Source of the DNA: Nocardia spumae
GTDB lineage: Bacteria; Actinomycetota; Actinomycetes; Mycobacteriales; Mycobacteriaceae
Direction: 5' to 3'
Length of the DNA: 64,000 nucleotides
Assembly: GCF_020733635.1 (NCBI RefSeq)
Contig: NZ_JAJFZL010000001.1
Span: 3,038,001 to 3,102,000, forward strand
The number at the start of each line of letters is the position of its first letter. Position 1 is the first letter of the stretch. Under the pieces are notes generated by a model. The model had not been told where the DNA came from and made no database searches. It worked only from the letters and a program-made list of their open reading frames with translations. The position numbers and the translations under genes are program-made. Of this stretch, positions 31,504 through 41,486 are shown in pieces.

Positions 31504-33744
31504 ATGTCCGCCGACACCGTCTCGACGCCCAGACCGTCCGCCCCACCGGGGGCCGGTTGGTCGGATCGGATGAATTCGATCCTGCGGCACGATCTACCCG
31601 CGTCCGTTGTCGTATTCCTCGTCGCGCTGCCGCTGTCGATCGGTATCGCGGTCGCCACCGGCGCGCCCGTCGCCGCCGGACTCATCGCCGCCGCGGTCGG
31701 TGGCATCGTGGTGGGGGCGCTGGGGGGTTCCGTTCTACAGGTCAGCGGACCGGCTGCCGGCCTGACGGTGGTGATGGCCGAAACCATCACTCAATTCGGT
31801 TGGAAGACAACCTGTTTCATCACAGTCGGTGCCGGTGTCCTGCAAATCGTCTTCGGCCTGAGCCGTATCGCCCGTGCGGCCCTCGCCATCGCGCCGGTCG
31901 TGGTGCACGCCATGCTCGCCGGAATCGGTATCACCATCGCGTTGCAGCAGGTTCATGTGCTGCTCGGCGGCTCGTCGCAGAGTTCGGCGTGGGAGAACGT
32001 CGCCGAACTGCCGAACCAGCTTCTGCATCTGAGCGGTATCGATGTTCTGATCGGCGGGCTGGTCATCGCGATCATGCTGGGCTGGCGCTACGTGCCGGCC
32101 AAGATCCGGGTCGTGCCCGGACCGCTGGTCGCGATCGTGATCGCGACCGCGCTCTCGCTGGTACTGCCGGGTGACCCCGCTCGCATCACCATGAGCGGTT
32201 CGCTGTTCGACGCCATCGGCCTGCCGAATATGCCCAGCGGGGACTGGAGCGGCGTCGCGCTCGCGGTACTGACCGTGGCGCTGATCGCGAGCGTGGAGAG
32301 CCTGCTGTCCGCCGTCGCGGTCGACAAGATGCACACCGGGGCGCGCACGAACTTCGACCGTGAGCTCATGGCGCAGGGCGCGGCGAACGTCACCTCGGGC
32401 ATGATCGGCGGCCTGCCGGTGACCGGCGTGATCGTGCGCAGCGCGACCAATGTGACCGCCGGCGCGCGCAGCCGGGCCTCGGCGTTGCTGCACGGCGTGT
32501 GGGTGCTGCTGTTCTCGGTGGCCCTGGTGGGTGTGGTCGAACAGATTCCGAAATCGGCGCTGGCCGGGCTGCTGGTGATGATCGGCATCCAGCTGGTGAA
32601 GCTGGCGCACATCAGGATCGCGCACCGCACCGGCGAACTGGTGATCTACGCGGTGACCATCGCCGCGGTGGTCTTCCTGAACCTGCTCGAGGGGGTGCTG
32701 ATCGGCTTGATCGTCGCCTTCGCGCTGCTGCTGTGGCGTGTGGTGCGGGTCTCGGTCGAGGCCGGTCCGGTCGCCGGAACCGATCGGTGGCTGGTGAGCG
32801 TGGATGGCACCTGCACCTTCCTGGCCCTGCCCAAGCTGACCGGGCAGCTGGCCAAGGTGCCCGCCGGGGCCGATGTGATGGTCGAGTTGACGGTCGACTT
32901 CCTCGACCATGCCGCCTACGACGCCATTCACTCCTGGGCGAAGCAGCACGAAAGCACCGGAGGCACTGTCGAATTCGTCGAGATCGGCACGGCGCGCATG
33001 GCCGACGCCGCGGAGCGTCCGCCGCGCCGTGGCCGGGCGCGCGGTCTGCTGGACGACGTCCTGGGCCCGTGGCGCTCCGAGGAGGGCAATTCCGTCGCCG
33101 CCGGAGTGGCCGCCTATCACCGCAGCCACGCCCACGTGATGCGGCCGCATCTGGACGAACTGCGCGACGGGCAGGACCCGGATTCGTTCTTCCTGACCTG
33201 TGCCGATTCGCGGATCGTGCCGAATGTGATCACCAACAGCGGCCCCGGTGACCTGTTCACCATCCGCAATATCGGCAATCTGGTGCCCCGCCGGGGTACG
33301 GATGTGTCGGTGGACGCGGCGCTGGCCTTCGCGCTGGGCAACCTGTCGGTGCGCAATGTGGTCGTGTGCGGGCATTCCGGATGCGGTGCGATGAAGGCCT
33401 TGCTCTCGGACGCCTCCGCCGGTCCCGACATCGACGACTGGCTCTCGCACGCCGACGAGGCCTTGACCCGGTTCCGGGCCGGACATCCGGTCGCCGATGC
33501 GGCGGCCGCCGCCGGTTACGGTGCCGCCGATCAGCTGAGCATGGTCAATATCGCGGTGCAGGTCGAGACGCTGCGCGATCACCCGGTGGTGTCGCGTGCG
33601 GTCGCCGAACGCGGGGTCGCGCTCTCGGGCCTGTTCTTCGATATCGGCACCGCGCGGGTGCTCGAGGTCACGGCGAGCGGCATCGCCGAGATCACCGACG
33701 CCGAGCGGCCCGGAATACCCACCGGGAGCGCGACCCACGCGTGA
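31504..33744 (+). CDS. SulP anion transporter fused to STAS-like region and beta-carbonic anhydrase (paralogue 2)
   Basis: A 746-residue tandem paralogue with the same domain order as the gene at 29005. Carbonic anhydrase zinc ligands are Cys566, Asp568, His624 and Cys627 (CADSRI, GHSGCGAM). The N-terminus is about ten residues longer and the transporter core is very alike (HDLPASVVVFLVALPLSIGIA). The main divergence is in the STAS-CA linker. ATG 31504 has GAAGGAG 7 bases before it. The two genes are 291 bases apart, each with its own promoter module. Confidence 0.92.
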   Translation: MSADTVSTPRPSAPPGAGWSDRMNSILRHDLPASVVVFLVALPLSIGIAVATGAPVAAGLIAAAVGGIVVGALGGSVLQVSGPAAGLTVVMAETITQFGWKTTCFITVGAGVLQIVFGLSRIARAALAIAPVVVHAMLAGIGITIALQQVHVLLGGSSQSSAWENVAELPNQLLHLSGIDVLIGGLVIAIMLGWRYVPAKIRVVPGPLVAIVIATALSLVLPGDPARITMSGSLFDAIGLPNMPSGDWSGVALAVLTVALIASVESLLSAVAVDKMHTGARTNFDRELMAQGAANVTSGMIGGLPVTGVIVRSATNVTAGARSRASALLHGVWVLLFSVALVGVVEQIPKSALAGLLVMIGIQLVKLAHIRIAHRTGELVIYAVTIAAVVFLNLLEGVLIGLIVAFALLLWRVVRVSVEAGPVAGTDRWLVSVDGTCTFLALPKLTGQLAKVPAGADVMVELTVDFLDHAAYDAIHSWAKQHESTGGTVEFVEIGTARMADAAERPPRRGRARGLLDDVLGPWRSEEGNSVAAGVAAYHRSHAHVMRPHLDELRDGQDPDSFFLTCADSRIVPNVITNSGPGDLFTIRNIGNLVPRRGTDVSVDAALAFALGNLSVRNVVVCGHSGCGAMKALLSDASAGPDIDDWLSHADEALTRFRAGHPVADAAAAAGYGAADQLSMVNIAVQVETLRDHPVVSRAVAERGVALSGLFFDIGTARVLEVTASGIAEITDAERPGIPTGSATHA

Positions 33745-33753
33745 TCCTGGTGA

Positions 33754-33796
33754 GAATGCGCGAGTTCGGCAGCCCGACAGCCGAACTCGCGCATTC
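33754..33796. terminator. Strong transcription terminator hairpin
   Basis: Perfect 17-bp arms (33754-33770 and 33780-33796; core GCGCGAGTTCGGC with its complement) around a 9-base loop, 10 bases after the second SulP-CA stop. No U-run follows, as is common in actinobacteria. Confidence 0.85.
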
Positions 33797-33968
33797 GCCG
33801 TGTGCGGGCCCCGCACGCGCGGAATCGGCGCGCCTGGCCGATGCCCGAGCGCACGCCGATACGCTGATCCGCGCACCACGGCGCACGATCGATCCGGGCG
33901 ACTCGGATTTTGCGGCCGTGTCATGGTGGAGGTGGTGCATTCGTTGAATCGACGTGGATCGGAGTCGG

Positions 33969-34616
33969 ATGAAGATGGCTGCACAGCCGCTGGCGCCCGG
34001 CGTCCCGGCCGGGGTGGCCGGGACGAAGCTCACCGAGCCCGCCTGGCTCGCGGAGCGGGTCGCCGATATGGGAATCTCCTGGGGCACAGGCGTTTCCCGC
34101 GTCTCGGGCACCCTGTGGTGGTGTATGGCGGCCTCGGCGCTGGTCGATCCGATCATCGAGGCCTACGTCGCCGGCAGCCCGGTGCCCGACCCGACACTGG
34201 AACGGCTGCGCTGTGAGATGCGGCCCGACGGCGGAATCGAGCGCGTCGTGGCACCGGCCTGTGGACCCGGCACCGCCGCGGCAACGGCACTGGGGGACAC
34301 GCTGCGCCGGATCGTCCCGGTACTGGCCGAGGCGACCGGCGCCGGGCAGGCCGCGCTGTGGGCGATCGTCGCGGACGCGATCGGCAACCGGGCCATCGAC
34401 GCGGGCGATCCCGACGCCGGTGCGCGGCTCGCCGCCGAGATCGGTGACCGGCTCCCGGCGCCCCGGTTCATCGACGTGGAATCCCGGACGTTCGTGCGGC
34501 GGATCTCGTGCTGCCTGGTCTACGAGGTCCCCGGATGCCAGATGTGCACCAGCTGCCCGAAACGTCCCGCCGCCGAGCGTGCGCGGCTGCTGGCCGACCT
34601 CACACACCGGGCGTGA
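33969..34616 (+). CDS. FhuF-like (2Fe-2S) siderophore ferric reductase family protein
   Basis: A 215-residue protein whose C-terminus has the FhuF iron-sulfur signature C-C-x10-C-x2-C (SCCLVYEVPGCQMCTSCPKRP region; ligands are the CC pair, then CTSC). The rest is a helical FhuF-type domain with GTLWWCMAA. FhuF proteins reduce ferric siderophores in the cytoplasm to free iron. ATG 33969 is used; ATG 33975 and GTG 33954 are in frame. No iron-regulator box is clear upstream. It stands alone between the terminator and thrS. Confidence 0.82.
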   Translation: MKMAAQPLAPGVPAGVAGTKLTEPAWLAERVADMGISWGTGVSRVSGTLWWCMAASALVDPIIEAYVAGSPVPDPTLERLRCEMRPDGGIERVVAPACGPGTAAATALGDTLRRIVPVLAEATGAGQAALWAIVADAIGNRAIDAGDPDAGARLAAEIGDRLPAPRFIDVESRTFVRRISCCLVYEVPGCQMCTSCPKRPAAERARLLADLTHRA

Positions 34617-34874
34617 ACGCCGTGCGGTCGCTGCCGGGTCGCCGGTGGGGACGGTCGATCGGGACCGCCGCGAGCCGTTGCGGCCGGTCCATCGGCGCAC
34701 CGGCGGTACTGTCCCGATAGCATTGGTCGCGCCGGTCGGAGTTGCTCGACCGGCCCGGAGTTCTGCTCCGGTTCCGCGGGCTCGTCCCGCACCCGGCGGG
34801 TACCCACCCGCACGACAACGCCGCGGGCGGACGTCCGCGGCGAGAACACCGACTTTGCCAAGGAGAGCGCAGCC

Positions 34875-36947
34875 GTGACCACCTCAGCCCGCAATAACCC
34901 TGCCGCCCTCGTCCGGGTGCCGGCCGGGACGACGGCGGGTGCCGCGGTGCGTGAAGCGGGCCTGCCCACCAAGGGCCCCGAGACCGTCGTCGTGGTGCGC
35001 GACGCCGAGGGCAACCTCAAGGACCTGTCGTGGGCCCCCGAAACCGATGTCGAGGTCGAGGCCGTCGGCGCCGACTCCGAGGACGGCCGCAGCGTCATCC
35101 GCCACTCGGCCGCCCATGTGCTGGCCCAGGCGGTGCAGCAGGAATTCCCCGAGGCCAAACTGGGCATCGGCCCGCCGATCAAGGATGGCTTCTACTACGA
35201 CTTCCAGGTCGACCGGCCCTTCACTCCCGAGGATCTGACCAAGCTCGAATCCCGGATGAAGAAGATCGTCAAAGGCGCGCAACGATTCTCGCGCCGGGTG
35301 GTCGAGGTCGACGACGCCCGGGTGGAACTGGCCAAGGAGCCGTTCAAACTCGAGCTGATCTCCGATAAGTCGGGTATCGACGATCCGGAGATCATGGAGG
35401 TCGGCGGCAGTGACCTGGAGCCGAACGAGCTGACCATCTACGACAATCTCGACCCGCGCTCGGGCGAGAAGGTCTGGGGCGATCTGTGCCGGGGCCCGCA
35501 CATCCCCACCACCAAGTTCATTCCGGCGTTCAAGCTCACCCGCTCGTCGGCGGCCTACTGGCGCGGCGATCAGTCCCGCGAGGATCTGCAGCGCATCTAC
35601 GGCACCGCCTGGGAGTCGACCGAGGCGCAGGACGAGTACCTGACCCGGCTCGCCGAGGCCGAGAAGCGCGACCACCGCAAGCTCGGCGCGGAGCTGGACC
35701 TGTTCTCCTTCCCGGACGAACTGGGCTCGGGCCTGCCGGTCTTCCATCCCAAGGGCGGCATCATCCGCAAGGAGATGGAGGACTACTCGCGGCAGCGGCA
35801 CGTCGCCGCCGGCTACGAATTCGTCAACACTCCGCATGTCACCAAGGGCCATCTGTTCGAGGTCTCCAAGCACCTCGAGTGGTACGCCGACGGCATGTTC
35901 CCGCCCATGCACCTGGACGCGGAGTACAACGAGGACGGCACCGTGCGCAAGCCGGGCCAGGACTACTACGTCAAGCCGATGAACTGCCCGATGCACAATC
36001 TGATCTTCCGGTCGCGCGGCCGGTCGTATCGGGAGCTGCCGCTGCGGCTGTTCGAATTCGGCTCGGTCTACCGGTACGAGAAGTCCGGTGTCGTGCACGG
36101 CCTGACCCGCGCGCGCGGTTTCACCCAGGACGACGCGCACATCTACGCCGCACAGGATCAGGTGGTCGAGGAGCTCACCACCACCCTCGAATTCGTACTC
36201 GACCTGCTCAAGGACTATGGCCTCGACGACTTCTACCTGGAGCTGTCGACCAAGGACCCGGAGAAGTTCGTCGGCTCCGACGAGGTGTGGGAGGAGGCCA
36301 CCGAGACCCTGCGCCGGGTGGCCACCGATTCCGGTCTGGAGCTGGTTCCGGATCCGGGCGGCGCGGCGTTCTACGGCCCGAAGATCTCCGTGCAGGTCAA
36401 GGACGCGCTGGGGCGCACCTGGCAGATGTCGACCATTCAGCTCGACTTCTTCCTGCCCGAACTGTTCGAGCTGGAATACACCTCCTCCGACGGCACCAAG
36501 AAGCGGCCGGTGATGATCCACCGCGCCCTGTTCGGCTCGATCGAGCGTTTCTTCGGCGTGCTCACCGAGCACTACGCGGGCGCCTTCCCGGCCTGGCTGG
36601 CGCCGGTGCAGGTGGTGGGCATCCCCGTCGCCGACGCTTTCGCCGAACACCTCGACGGGGTGGTGGCGCAGTTGCGGGCGCACGGTGTGCGTGCCGAGGT
36701 CGACCGCAGCGACGACCGGATGCAGAAGAAGATCTTCAATCACACCGCGCAGAAGGTGCCGTTCATGCTGCTCGCCGGAGAGCGTGATGTGAACGCGGGT
36801 GCGGTGAGTTTCCGGTTCCGTGACGGTACCCAGGTCAACGGGGTGCCGGTAGCCGATGCGGTGGCCACCGTGACCGACTGGATCTCCCGGCGGGACAACG
36901 CCTCGCCGAGCGCGGAAGGGTTCGAGGTCCGGGCCGGTGGGGCGTGA
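34875..36947 (+). CDS. thrS: Threonyl-tRNA synthetase
   Basis: A 690-residue ThrRS of normal length. N-terminal TGS domain, then the editing domain with [10 protein letters not shown] and its metal-type His/Cys set ([10 protein letters not shown]), then the class II core with [10 protein letters not shown] (zinc Cys), the motif 2 region [29 protein letters not shown], and motif 3 [11 protein letters not shown]; a C-terminal anticodon-binding domain ends it. GTG 34875 follows AAGGAGAGCG. It heads the operon that continues with HIT and PIM-synthesis genes. Confidence 0.97.
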   Translation: MTTSARNNPAALVRVPAGTTAGAAVREAGLPTKGPETVVVVRDAEGNLKDLSWAPETDVEVEAVGADSEDGRSVIRHSAAHVLAQAVQQEFPEAKLGIGPPIKDGFYYDFQVDRPFTPEDLTKLESRMKKIVKGAQRFSRRVVEVDDARVELAKEPFKLELISDKSGIDDPEIMEVGGSDLEPNELTIYDNLDPRSGEKVWGDLCRGPHIPTTKFIPAFKLTRSSAAYWRGDQSREDLQRIYGTAWESTEAQDEYLTRLAEAEKRDHRKLGAELDLFSFPDELGSGLPVFHPKGGIIRKEMEDYSRQRHVAAGYEFVNTPHVTKGHLFEVSKHLEWYADGMFPPMHLDAEYNEDGTVRKPGQDYYVKPMNCPMHNLIFRSRGRSYRELPLRLFEFGSVYRYEKSGVVHGLTRARGFTQDDAHIYAAQDQVVEELTTTLEFVLDLLKDYGLDDFYLELSTKDPEKFVGSDEVWEEATETLRRVATDSGLELVPDPGGAAFYGPKISVQVKDALGRTWQMSTIQLDFFLPELFELEYTSSDGTKKRPVMIHRALFGSIERFFGVLTEHYAGAFPAWLAPVQVVGIPVADAFAEHLDGVVAQLRAHGVRAEVDRSDDRMQKKIFNHTAQKVPFMLLAGERDVNAGAVSFRFRDGTQVNGVPVADAVATVTDWISRRDNASPSAEGFEVRAGGA

Positions 36948-37561
36948 GTGAGGGCATGGTGGAAGAAGCTGTGACACAACAGGAGCCGGGGCGCATCGTG
37001 GACACGGGGGCGGGGGATCCGGACCGGTTGCAGCGCCTGTGGACCCCGTACCGGATGTCCTACATCACCGGCGCGGTCGCCGATCGTGACAGCCGCGCCG
37101 CCGAGGAGAACACATCGGCGGGCCTGAAGCATCCGTTCACCGAGATCCCGAAGATGTCCGATGAGGACGGCCTGGTGATCGCCCGGGGCGAGTGGGTGTT
37201 CGCGGTGCTGAACCTCTACCCGTACAACCCCGGGCACATGATGGTGGTGCCATATCGGCGGGTGGCCGACCTCGAGGACCTCACGGCCGAGGAGAGCGCC
37301 GAGCTGATGGCGTTCACCCAGCGCGCGATCCGGGTGATGAAGCGGGTGTCGCGTCCCGAGGGCTTCAACGTCGGGCTCAATCTCGGCGGTGTGGCCGGCG
37401 GCTCACTGGCCGACCACCTGCATCAGCACATCGTTCCCCGCTGGGGTGGGGACGCGAACTTCATCACCGTCGTCGGCGGGGTGAAGGTGATGCCGCAGTT
37501 GCTGCGGGAGACGCGGGCCCTGCTGGCCGGGGCATGGCACGAGGCGAAGGAAGTCGAGTAG
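36944..37561 (+). CDS. HIT-domain protein, Ap4A phosphorylase-like
   Basis: A 205-residue HIT protein with the catalytic [10 protein letters not shown] motif near residue 158 and GHMMVVPYR in the core. The mycobacterial gene in the same place (next to thrS) is a diadenosine tetraphosphate phosphorylase, so the same role is likely. GTG 36944 overlaps the thrS stop by four bases (GTGA); an ATG at 36956 also exists. It is part of the thrS/PIM operon. Confidence 0.9.
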   Translation: MSEGMVEEAVTQQEPGRIVDTGAGDPDRLQRLWTPYRMSYITGAVADRDSRAAEENTSAGLKHPFTEIPKMSDEDGLVIARGEWVFAVLNLYPYNPGHMMVVPYRRVADLEDLTAEESAELMAFTQRAIRVMKRVSRPEGFNVGLNLGGVAGGSLADHLHQHIVPRWGGDANFITVVGGVKVMPQLLRETRALLAGAWHEAKEVE

Positions 37562-37562
37562 C

Positions 37563-38234
37563 GTGCTGAGCTTCTTCGGTCGGGAGACGTTCGCCAAGGC
37601 GACCGCGCCGCTGGGCCGGGCCCTGGTGAGCACCGGGCTCACCCCCGATGCGATGACGTTGATCGGCACCACCGCGTCGATCGTGGCCGCGGTGACGCTG
37701 TTCCCGACCGATCACCTGTTCTGGGGAACAATGGTGATCTGGCTGTTCGTCATGTTCGACATGCTCGACGGGGCCATGGCGCGAGCCCGCGGCGGCGGCA
37801 CGAAGTACGGCGCGGTGCTCGACGCCACCTGCGACCGGGTGGCCGACGGCGCGATCTTCGGTGCGCTGGCCTGGTGGTCGGTGTACCACGAGCACAGCAA
37901 GCATCTGTTCGTGGCGACGCTGGTCGTCCTGGTGACCTCGCAGGTGATCTCCTACGCCAAGGCGCGCGCCGAGGCCAGCGGCCTGTCGGCCGACGGCGGC
38001 ATCATCGAGCGCCCGGACCGGCTGGTGATCGTGCTCGTCGGCGCCGGACTCACCGGTATCGGCGGCTATTTCGACGTCGACTGGCTCACCTACGCGGTCT
38101 ATGTCGCGATGTACGTCCTGGCGGTGCTCAGCATCGTCACTGTTTTCCAGCGCGTGCTGGCGGTGCGTAATTCGGCCGGGGCCCGCGATGTCATCGCACC
38201 GGCGAAAAAGGCCACACCCGATACGGCGAAGTGA
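37563..38234 (+). CDS. pgsA: Phosphatidylinositol phosphate synthase (CDP-alcohol phosphotransferase)
   Basis: A 223-residue membrane enzyme with six or so hydrophobic segments and the full CDP-alcohol phosphotransferase motif D-x2-D-G-x2-A-R-x8-G-x3-D-x3-D (DMLDGAMARARGGGTKYGAVLDATCD region). It joins CDP-diacylglycerol and inositol-1-phosphate to make PI phosphate, the base of PIMs, LM and LAM. GTG 37563 begins one base after the HIT stop. Neighbours confirm the PIM pathway. Confidence 0.93.
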   Translation: MLSFFGRETFAKATAPLGRALVSTGLTPDAMTLIGTTASIVAAVTLFPTDHLFWGTMVIWLFVMFDMLDGAMARARGGGTKYGAVLDATCDRVADGAIFGALAWWSVYHEHSKHLFVATLVVLVTSQVISYAKARAEASGLSADGGIIERPDRLVIVLVGAGLTGIGGYFDVDWLTYAVYVAMYVLAVLSIVTVFQRVLAVRNSAGARDVIAPAKKATPDTAK

Positions 38235-38244
38235 GGATCCGGTC

Positions 38245-39237
38245 GTGACCCAGATCAGGGCGGCACTGACCGACGCGGCGTACGCCACCGGCTGGCGGCT
38301 GGTGCGCGGGCTGCCCGAGCGGACGGCGCGCCGGTGGTTCGATGTCGGCGGCGACTGGGTGGCTCGCCGCGCCAACCGCGCGATGCACCGCGGTCAGGAG
38401 CCGAATCAACTGCGCCGCAATCTCGCCCGCGTGGTGGGTGTCGATCCGCACGAGGTACCCGACGACTTGATCGCCGCGTCGATGCGCTCCTACGCGCGCT
38501 ATTGGCGGGAGGCGTTCCGGCTGCCGACACTCGATCACGCGGCGCTGGCCGGCTCGCCGCTGATGCCGCCGCCCGACGGTATCGAACACCTCGACGCCGC
38601 CCTGGTGCGCGGGCGAGGTGCGGTGTTCGTGCTCCCGCATTCCGGGAACTGGGATATGGCCGGGATGTGGCTGGTGCAGAACTACGGCAGCTTCTCCACC
38701 GTCGCCGAACGGCTGCACCCGGAGTCGTTGTTCGAACGCTTCGTCGCCTATCGCGAGAGCCTGGGTTTCGAGGTGTTCCCGCTGACCGGTGGTGAACAGC
38801 CGCCGTTCGGGCAGCTGGCCGAGCGGTTGCGTCGCAATCGGGTGGTCTGCCTGATGGGCGAGCGGGACCTCACCGGCAAGGGTGTGCCGGTGGATTTCTT
38901 CGGCGAACGGACCTGGATGCCGGCGGGCGCGGCGAAGTTGGCCATCGAGACCGGCGCGGCGTTGCTGCCGGTGCATGCCTGGTACACCGTCGACGGACAG
39001 GGTCGGGAGGGCTGGGGTCTGAAAACCGGCGCACCGCTGGATGTCTCGGGTGGTGTCGCCGCGGCGACCCAGCAGATCGCGGACAACTTCGCGGCGAATA
39101 TCGCGGAGCATCCCGCCGATTGGCATATGTTGCAGCCGCTGTGGGAGGGCGATCTGTCTCCGCACCGCCGGGACCGGATCGCCCGGGCTCAGGCCACGCC
39201 GACCGGTGAGCGTCGTGCCGGAGACGCGGCGTCATGA
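38245..39237 (+). CDS. Phosphatidylinositol mannoside acyltransferase (LpxL/HtrB family)
   Basis: A 330-residue lysophospholipid acyltransferase-fold protein. The catalytic HSGNWD motif (H-x4-D) is near residue 132, followed by RVVCLMGERDLTGKGVPVDFFG, typical of the family. In mycobacteria the gene at this position acylates the mannose of PIM1/PIM2 using palmitoyl-CoA (PatA). GTG 38245 is the only in-frame start that fits; the other GTG at 38231 meets a stop at once. Its end overlaps pimA by four bases. Confidence 0.92.
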   Translation: MTQIRAALTDAAYATGWRLVRGLPERTARRWFDVGGDWVARRANRAMHRGQEPNQLRRNLARVVGVDPHEVPDDLIAASMRSYARYWREAFRLPTLDHAALAGSPLMPPPDGIEHLDAALVRGRGAVFVLPHSGNWDMAGMWLVQNYGSFSTVAERLHPESLFERFVAYRESLGFEVFPLTGGEQPPFGQLAERLRRNRVVCLMGERDLTGKGVPVDFFGERTWMPAGAAKLAIETGAALLPVHAWYTVDGQGREGWGLKTGAPLDVSGGVAAATQQIADNFAANIAEHPADWHMLQPLWEGDLSPHRRDRIARAQATPTGERRAGDAAS

Positions 39238-40358
39238 GAATCGGCATGGTCTGCCCGTACTCGTTCGACGTGCCGGGTGGTGTGCAGTCCCATGTCGTGG
39301 AGCTGGCGCAGGTGCTGATCGAGCGGGGACATCGGGTCAGCGTCCTGGCACCCGCCTCCGACGACACCGAACTCCCGGAGTTCGTGGTCTCGGCCGGCAA
39401 GGCCGTGGCCATTCCCTACAACGGCTCGGTGGCGCGGCTGTCGTTCGGCCCGACCGCCTACACCCGGTTGCGGCGCTGGATCGCCGACAACGACTTCGAG
39501 GTCCTGCACGTGCACGAACCCAACGCGCCCAGCATCTCGATGCTGGCGTTGAAGGTGGCCGAGGGGCCCATCGTGGCCACCTTCCACACCTCGACCACCC
39601 GGTCGCTGGTGCTGGCGACCTTCCAGGGTGTGCTGCGGCCGTATCACGAGAAGATCAGTGGCCGGATCGCGGTCTCCGAGCTCGCGCGGCGCTGGCAGGT
39701 CGAGGCGCTCGGCAGCGACGCGGTGGAGATCCCGAACGGGGTCGACGTTCGAGCGTTCGCGAATGCCCCACTGCTGCAGGGCTATCCGCGTCCGGGCGGC
39801 ACGGTGCTGTTCCTGGGGCGCTACGACGAACCCCGCAAGGGCATGGCGGTACTGCTGGGCGCGCTGCCCCGGCTGGTCGACCGGCACCCGGAGATCGAGA
39901 TCCTGATCGTGGGTCGCGGCGACGAGGACCGGCTGCGCCGCGAGGCCGGTGAACATGCCGGACATCTGCGTTTCCTGGGGCAGGTGTCGGATGCGGAGAA
40001 GGCCTCGGCGATGCGCAGCGCGGACGTGTACTGCGCGCCGAATCTGGGTGGTGAGAGCTTCGGCATCGTGCTCGTGGAGGCCATGGCGGCCGGAACCGCC
40101 GTGGTGGCGAGCGAATTGGACGCGTTCCGGCGGGTCTTGCGCGACGGTACCGCGGGATCGCTGGTGCCGGTGGGGGATTCGACCGCACTGGCTCGCGCGA
40201 TCGACGTACTGCTCACCGACGGCGGCCGCCGCGCGGCCCAGGTGCGGATCGCCGATCAGGTAGTGGGCGAATACGATTGGCCGGTCGTGGCCGAACAGAT
40301 TCTGCGGGTGTACGAGACGGTGACCGTCGGTGACGCCCGGGTGAGGACCGCTGGATGA
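39234..40358 (+). CDS. pimA: Phosphatidylinositol alpha-mannosyltransferase PimA
   Basis: A 374-residue GT-B glycosyltransferase of family GT4: CPYSFDVPGGVQSHV with the phosphate-binding Gly loop at the N-terminus, HVHEPNAPS, and the C-terminal NLGGESFGIVLVEAMAAG with the GT4 donor-binding Glu pair. PimA transfers the first mannose from GDP-mannose to PI on the inner face of the membrane. ATG 39234 overlaps the acyltransferase stop. The preceding two genes supply the PI and acyl steps. Confidence 0.94.
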   Translation: MRIGMVCPYSFDVPGGVQSHVVELAQVLIERGHRVSVLAPASDDTELPEFVVSAGKAVAIPYNGSVARLSFGPTAYTRLRRWIADNDFEVLHVHEPNAPSISMLALKVAEGPIVATFHTSTTRSLVLATFQGVLRPYHEKISGRIAVSELARRWQVEALGSDAVEIPNGVDVRAFANAPLLQGYPRPGGTVLFLGRYDEPRKGMAVLLGALPRLVDRHPEIEILIVGRGDEDRLRREAGEHAGHLRFLGQVSDAEKASAMRSADVYCAPNLGGESFGIVLVEAMAAGTAVVASELDAFRRVLRDGTAGSLVPVGDSTALARAIDVLLTDGGRRAAQVRIADQVVGEYDWPVVAEQILRVYETVTVGDARVRTAG

Positions 40359-41401
40359 TCACCTTCTCCGCGACGACCATTCTGGTCCTCGCGCTGATCG
40401 CGGCGGTCGTCATCGCCATCGGTGTCTGGGCGTATTCCACCGCCAACCGGCTCGACCGGCTGCACGTTCGCAGTGATCAGGCGCGTGACGCACTCGAGTC
40501 GGCGCTGGCGCGGCGCGCGGTGGTGGCGCGCACGGTGGCGATCTCGATGGCGGGGCCGATGTCGGAGTCCGCGGCCGCCGAGCAGGCCAAGCGGCTGATC
40601 GGGCTGGCCGATCGGGCCGAACGGGCCGACTGGAGCGACCGGGAGACCGCGGAGAATCAGCTCGCGGTCGCCCTGTCGTCGGTCGATATCGCCACATTGC
40701 GCCCGCAACTGGTGGCCGAACTGGCCGATGCCGAGGCGCGGGTGCTGATCGCGCGGCGCTTCCACAACGACGCCGTGCGCGACACCCTCGCGCTGCGCAC
40801 CCGGCGGCCGGTGCGACTGCTGCACCTGGGTGGTACCGCACCGCTACCCACCTATTTCGAGATCGCCGAACGGGCCACGGCGGCCGCGGCCACCGGACTC
40901 GAGGTCGACACCGTGCGCACTTCGGCGCGCGTGGTGCTGCTCGACGAGCAGGATCGGGTGCTGCTGATGCGCGGCCACGATCCGCTGACCCCGGATTCCC
41001 CGTTCTGGTTCACCGTCGGCGGCGGGATCGAACCGGGCGAGACACTGCGCACCGCGGCCGTGCGCGAGGTGTGGGAGGAGACGGGGTTCGCCCTGGACTC
41101 CACGCTGCTGCGGGGCCCGATCTGGCGTCGGGTCGCGGTCTTTCCGTTCAACGGAGAGCTGATCCGCTCCGAGGAGTTGTTCTTCGTCGCGCGCGTTCGC
41201 TGGTTCGACCCGAAGCCGGCGGATCCGACGGTGTGGGAGCGGCGCTGTGTGACCGCCTACCGCTGGTGCCGCCCACCGGATATCGCGGAACTGGACACCA
41301 TGGGGGAGCAGGTCTACCCGTACCACCTGGACGGATTGCTGGGCGAGGCGATCGCCGTGGCGGGGTCGGAGGCAGAGCCCGAGGTGCGGTCCATCCGCTG
41401 A
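40355..41401 (+). CDS. Membrane-anchored Nudix hydrolase
   Basis: A 348-residue protein with an N-terminal transmembrane helix (about residues 6-28), a helical region resembling LemA-like coiled coils, and a C-terminal Nudix domain whose box G-x5-E-x7-R-E-V-x-E-E-T-G (GGGIEPGETL...REVWEETGF) is complete. The last gene of the PIM operon, matching the mycobacterial order. ATG 40355 overlaps the pimA stop (ATGA). Substrate unknown; a nucleotide-sugar or lipid diphosphate is possible from context. Confidence 0.88.
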   Translation: MITFSATTILVLALIAAVVIAIGVWAYSTANRLDRLHVRSDQARDALESALARRAVVARTVAISMAGPMSESAAAEQAKRLIGLADRAERADWSDRETAENQLAVALSSVDIATLRPQLVAELADAEARVLIARRFHNDAVRDTLALRTRRPVRLLHLGGTAPLPTYFEIAERATAAAATGLEVDTVRTSARVVLLDEQDRVLLMRGHDPLTPDSPFWFTVGGGIEPGETLRTAAVREVWEETGFALDSTLLRGPIWRRVAVFPFNGELIRSEELFFVARVRWFDPKPADPTVWERRCVTAYRWCRPPDIAELDTMGEQVYPYHLDGLLGEAIAVAGSEAEPEVRSIR

Positions 41402-41415
41402 GAGCGAATGCGCCG

Positions 41416-41441
41416 CCCGGCCCGTGTCGATCCGGGCCGGG
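41416..41441. terminator. Terminator hairpin between convergent Nudix and rubredoxin reductase genes
   Basis: Arms CCCGGCCCG (41416-41424) and CGGGCCGGG (41433-41441) with an 8-base loop. It lies 15 bases after the Nudix stop and 45 before the rubredoxin reductase stop, so it can end both transcripts. Confidence 0.7.
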
Positions 41442-41486
41442 GAGCCGCTCGATTCCGGACGGACTACCGGCTCGGCGGCGGGGAAC

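Noticed and set aside
31735..33984. 749-codon ORF on the minus strand opposite the second SulP-CA gene
   Set aside because: Mirror of a high-GC gene with intact membrane and zinc-site motifs on the plus strand; no family resemblance.
34617..34874. T-box or other riboswitch upstream of thrS
   Set aside because: No T-box motif or conserved stem was found; actinobacterial T-boxes are typically at ileS.
34884..36977. 697-codon minus-strand ORF opposite thrS
   Set aside because: Shadow of the unmistakable threonyl-tRNA synthetase frame.
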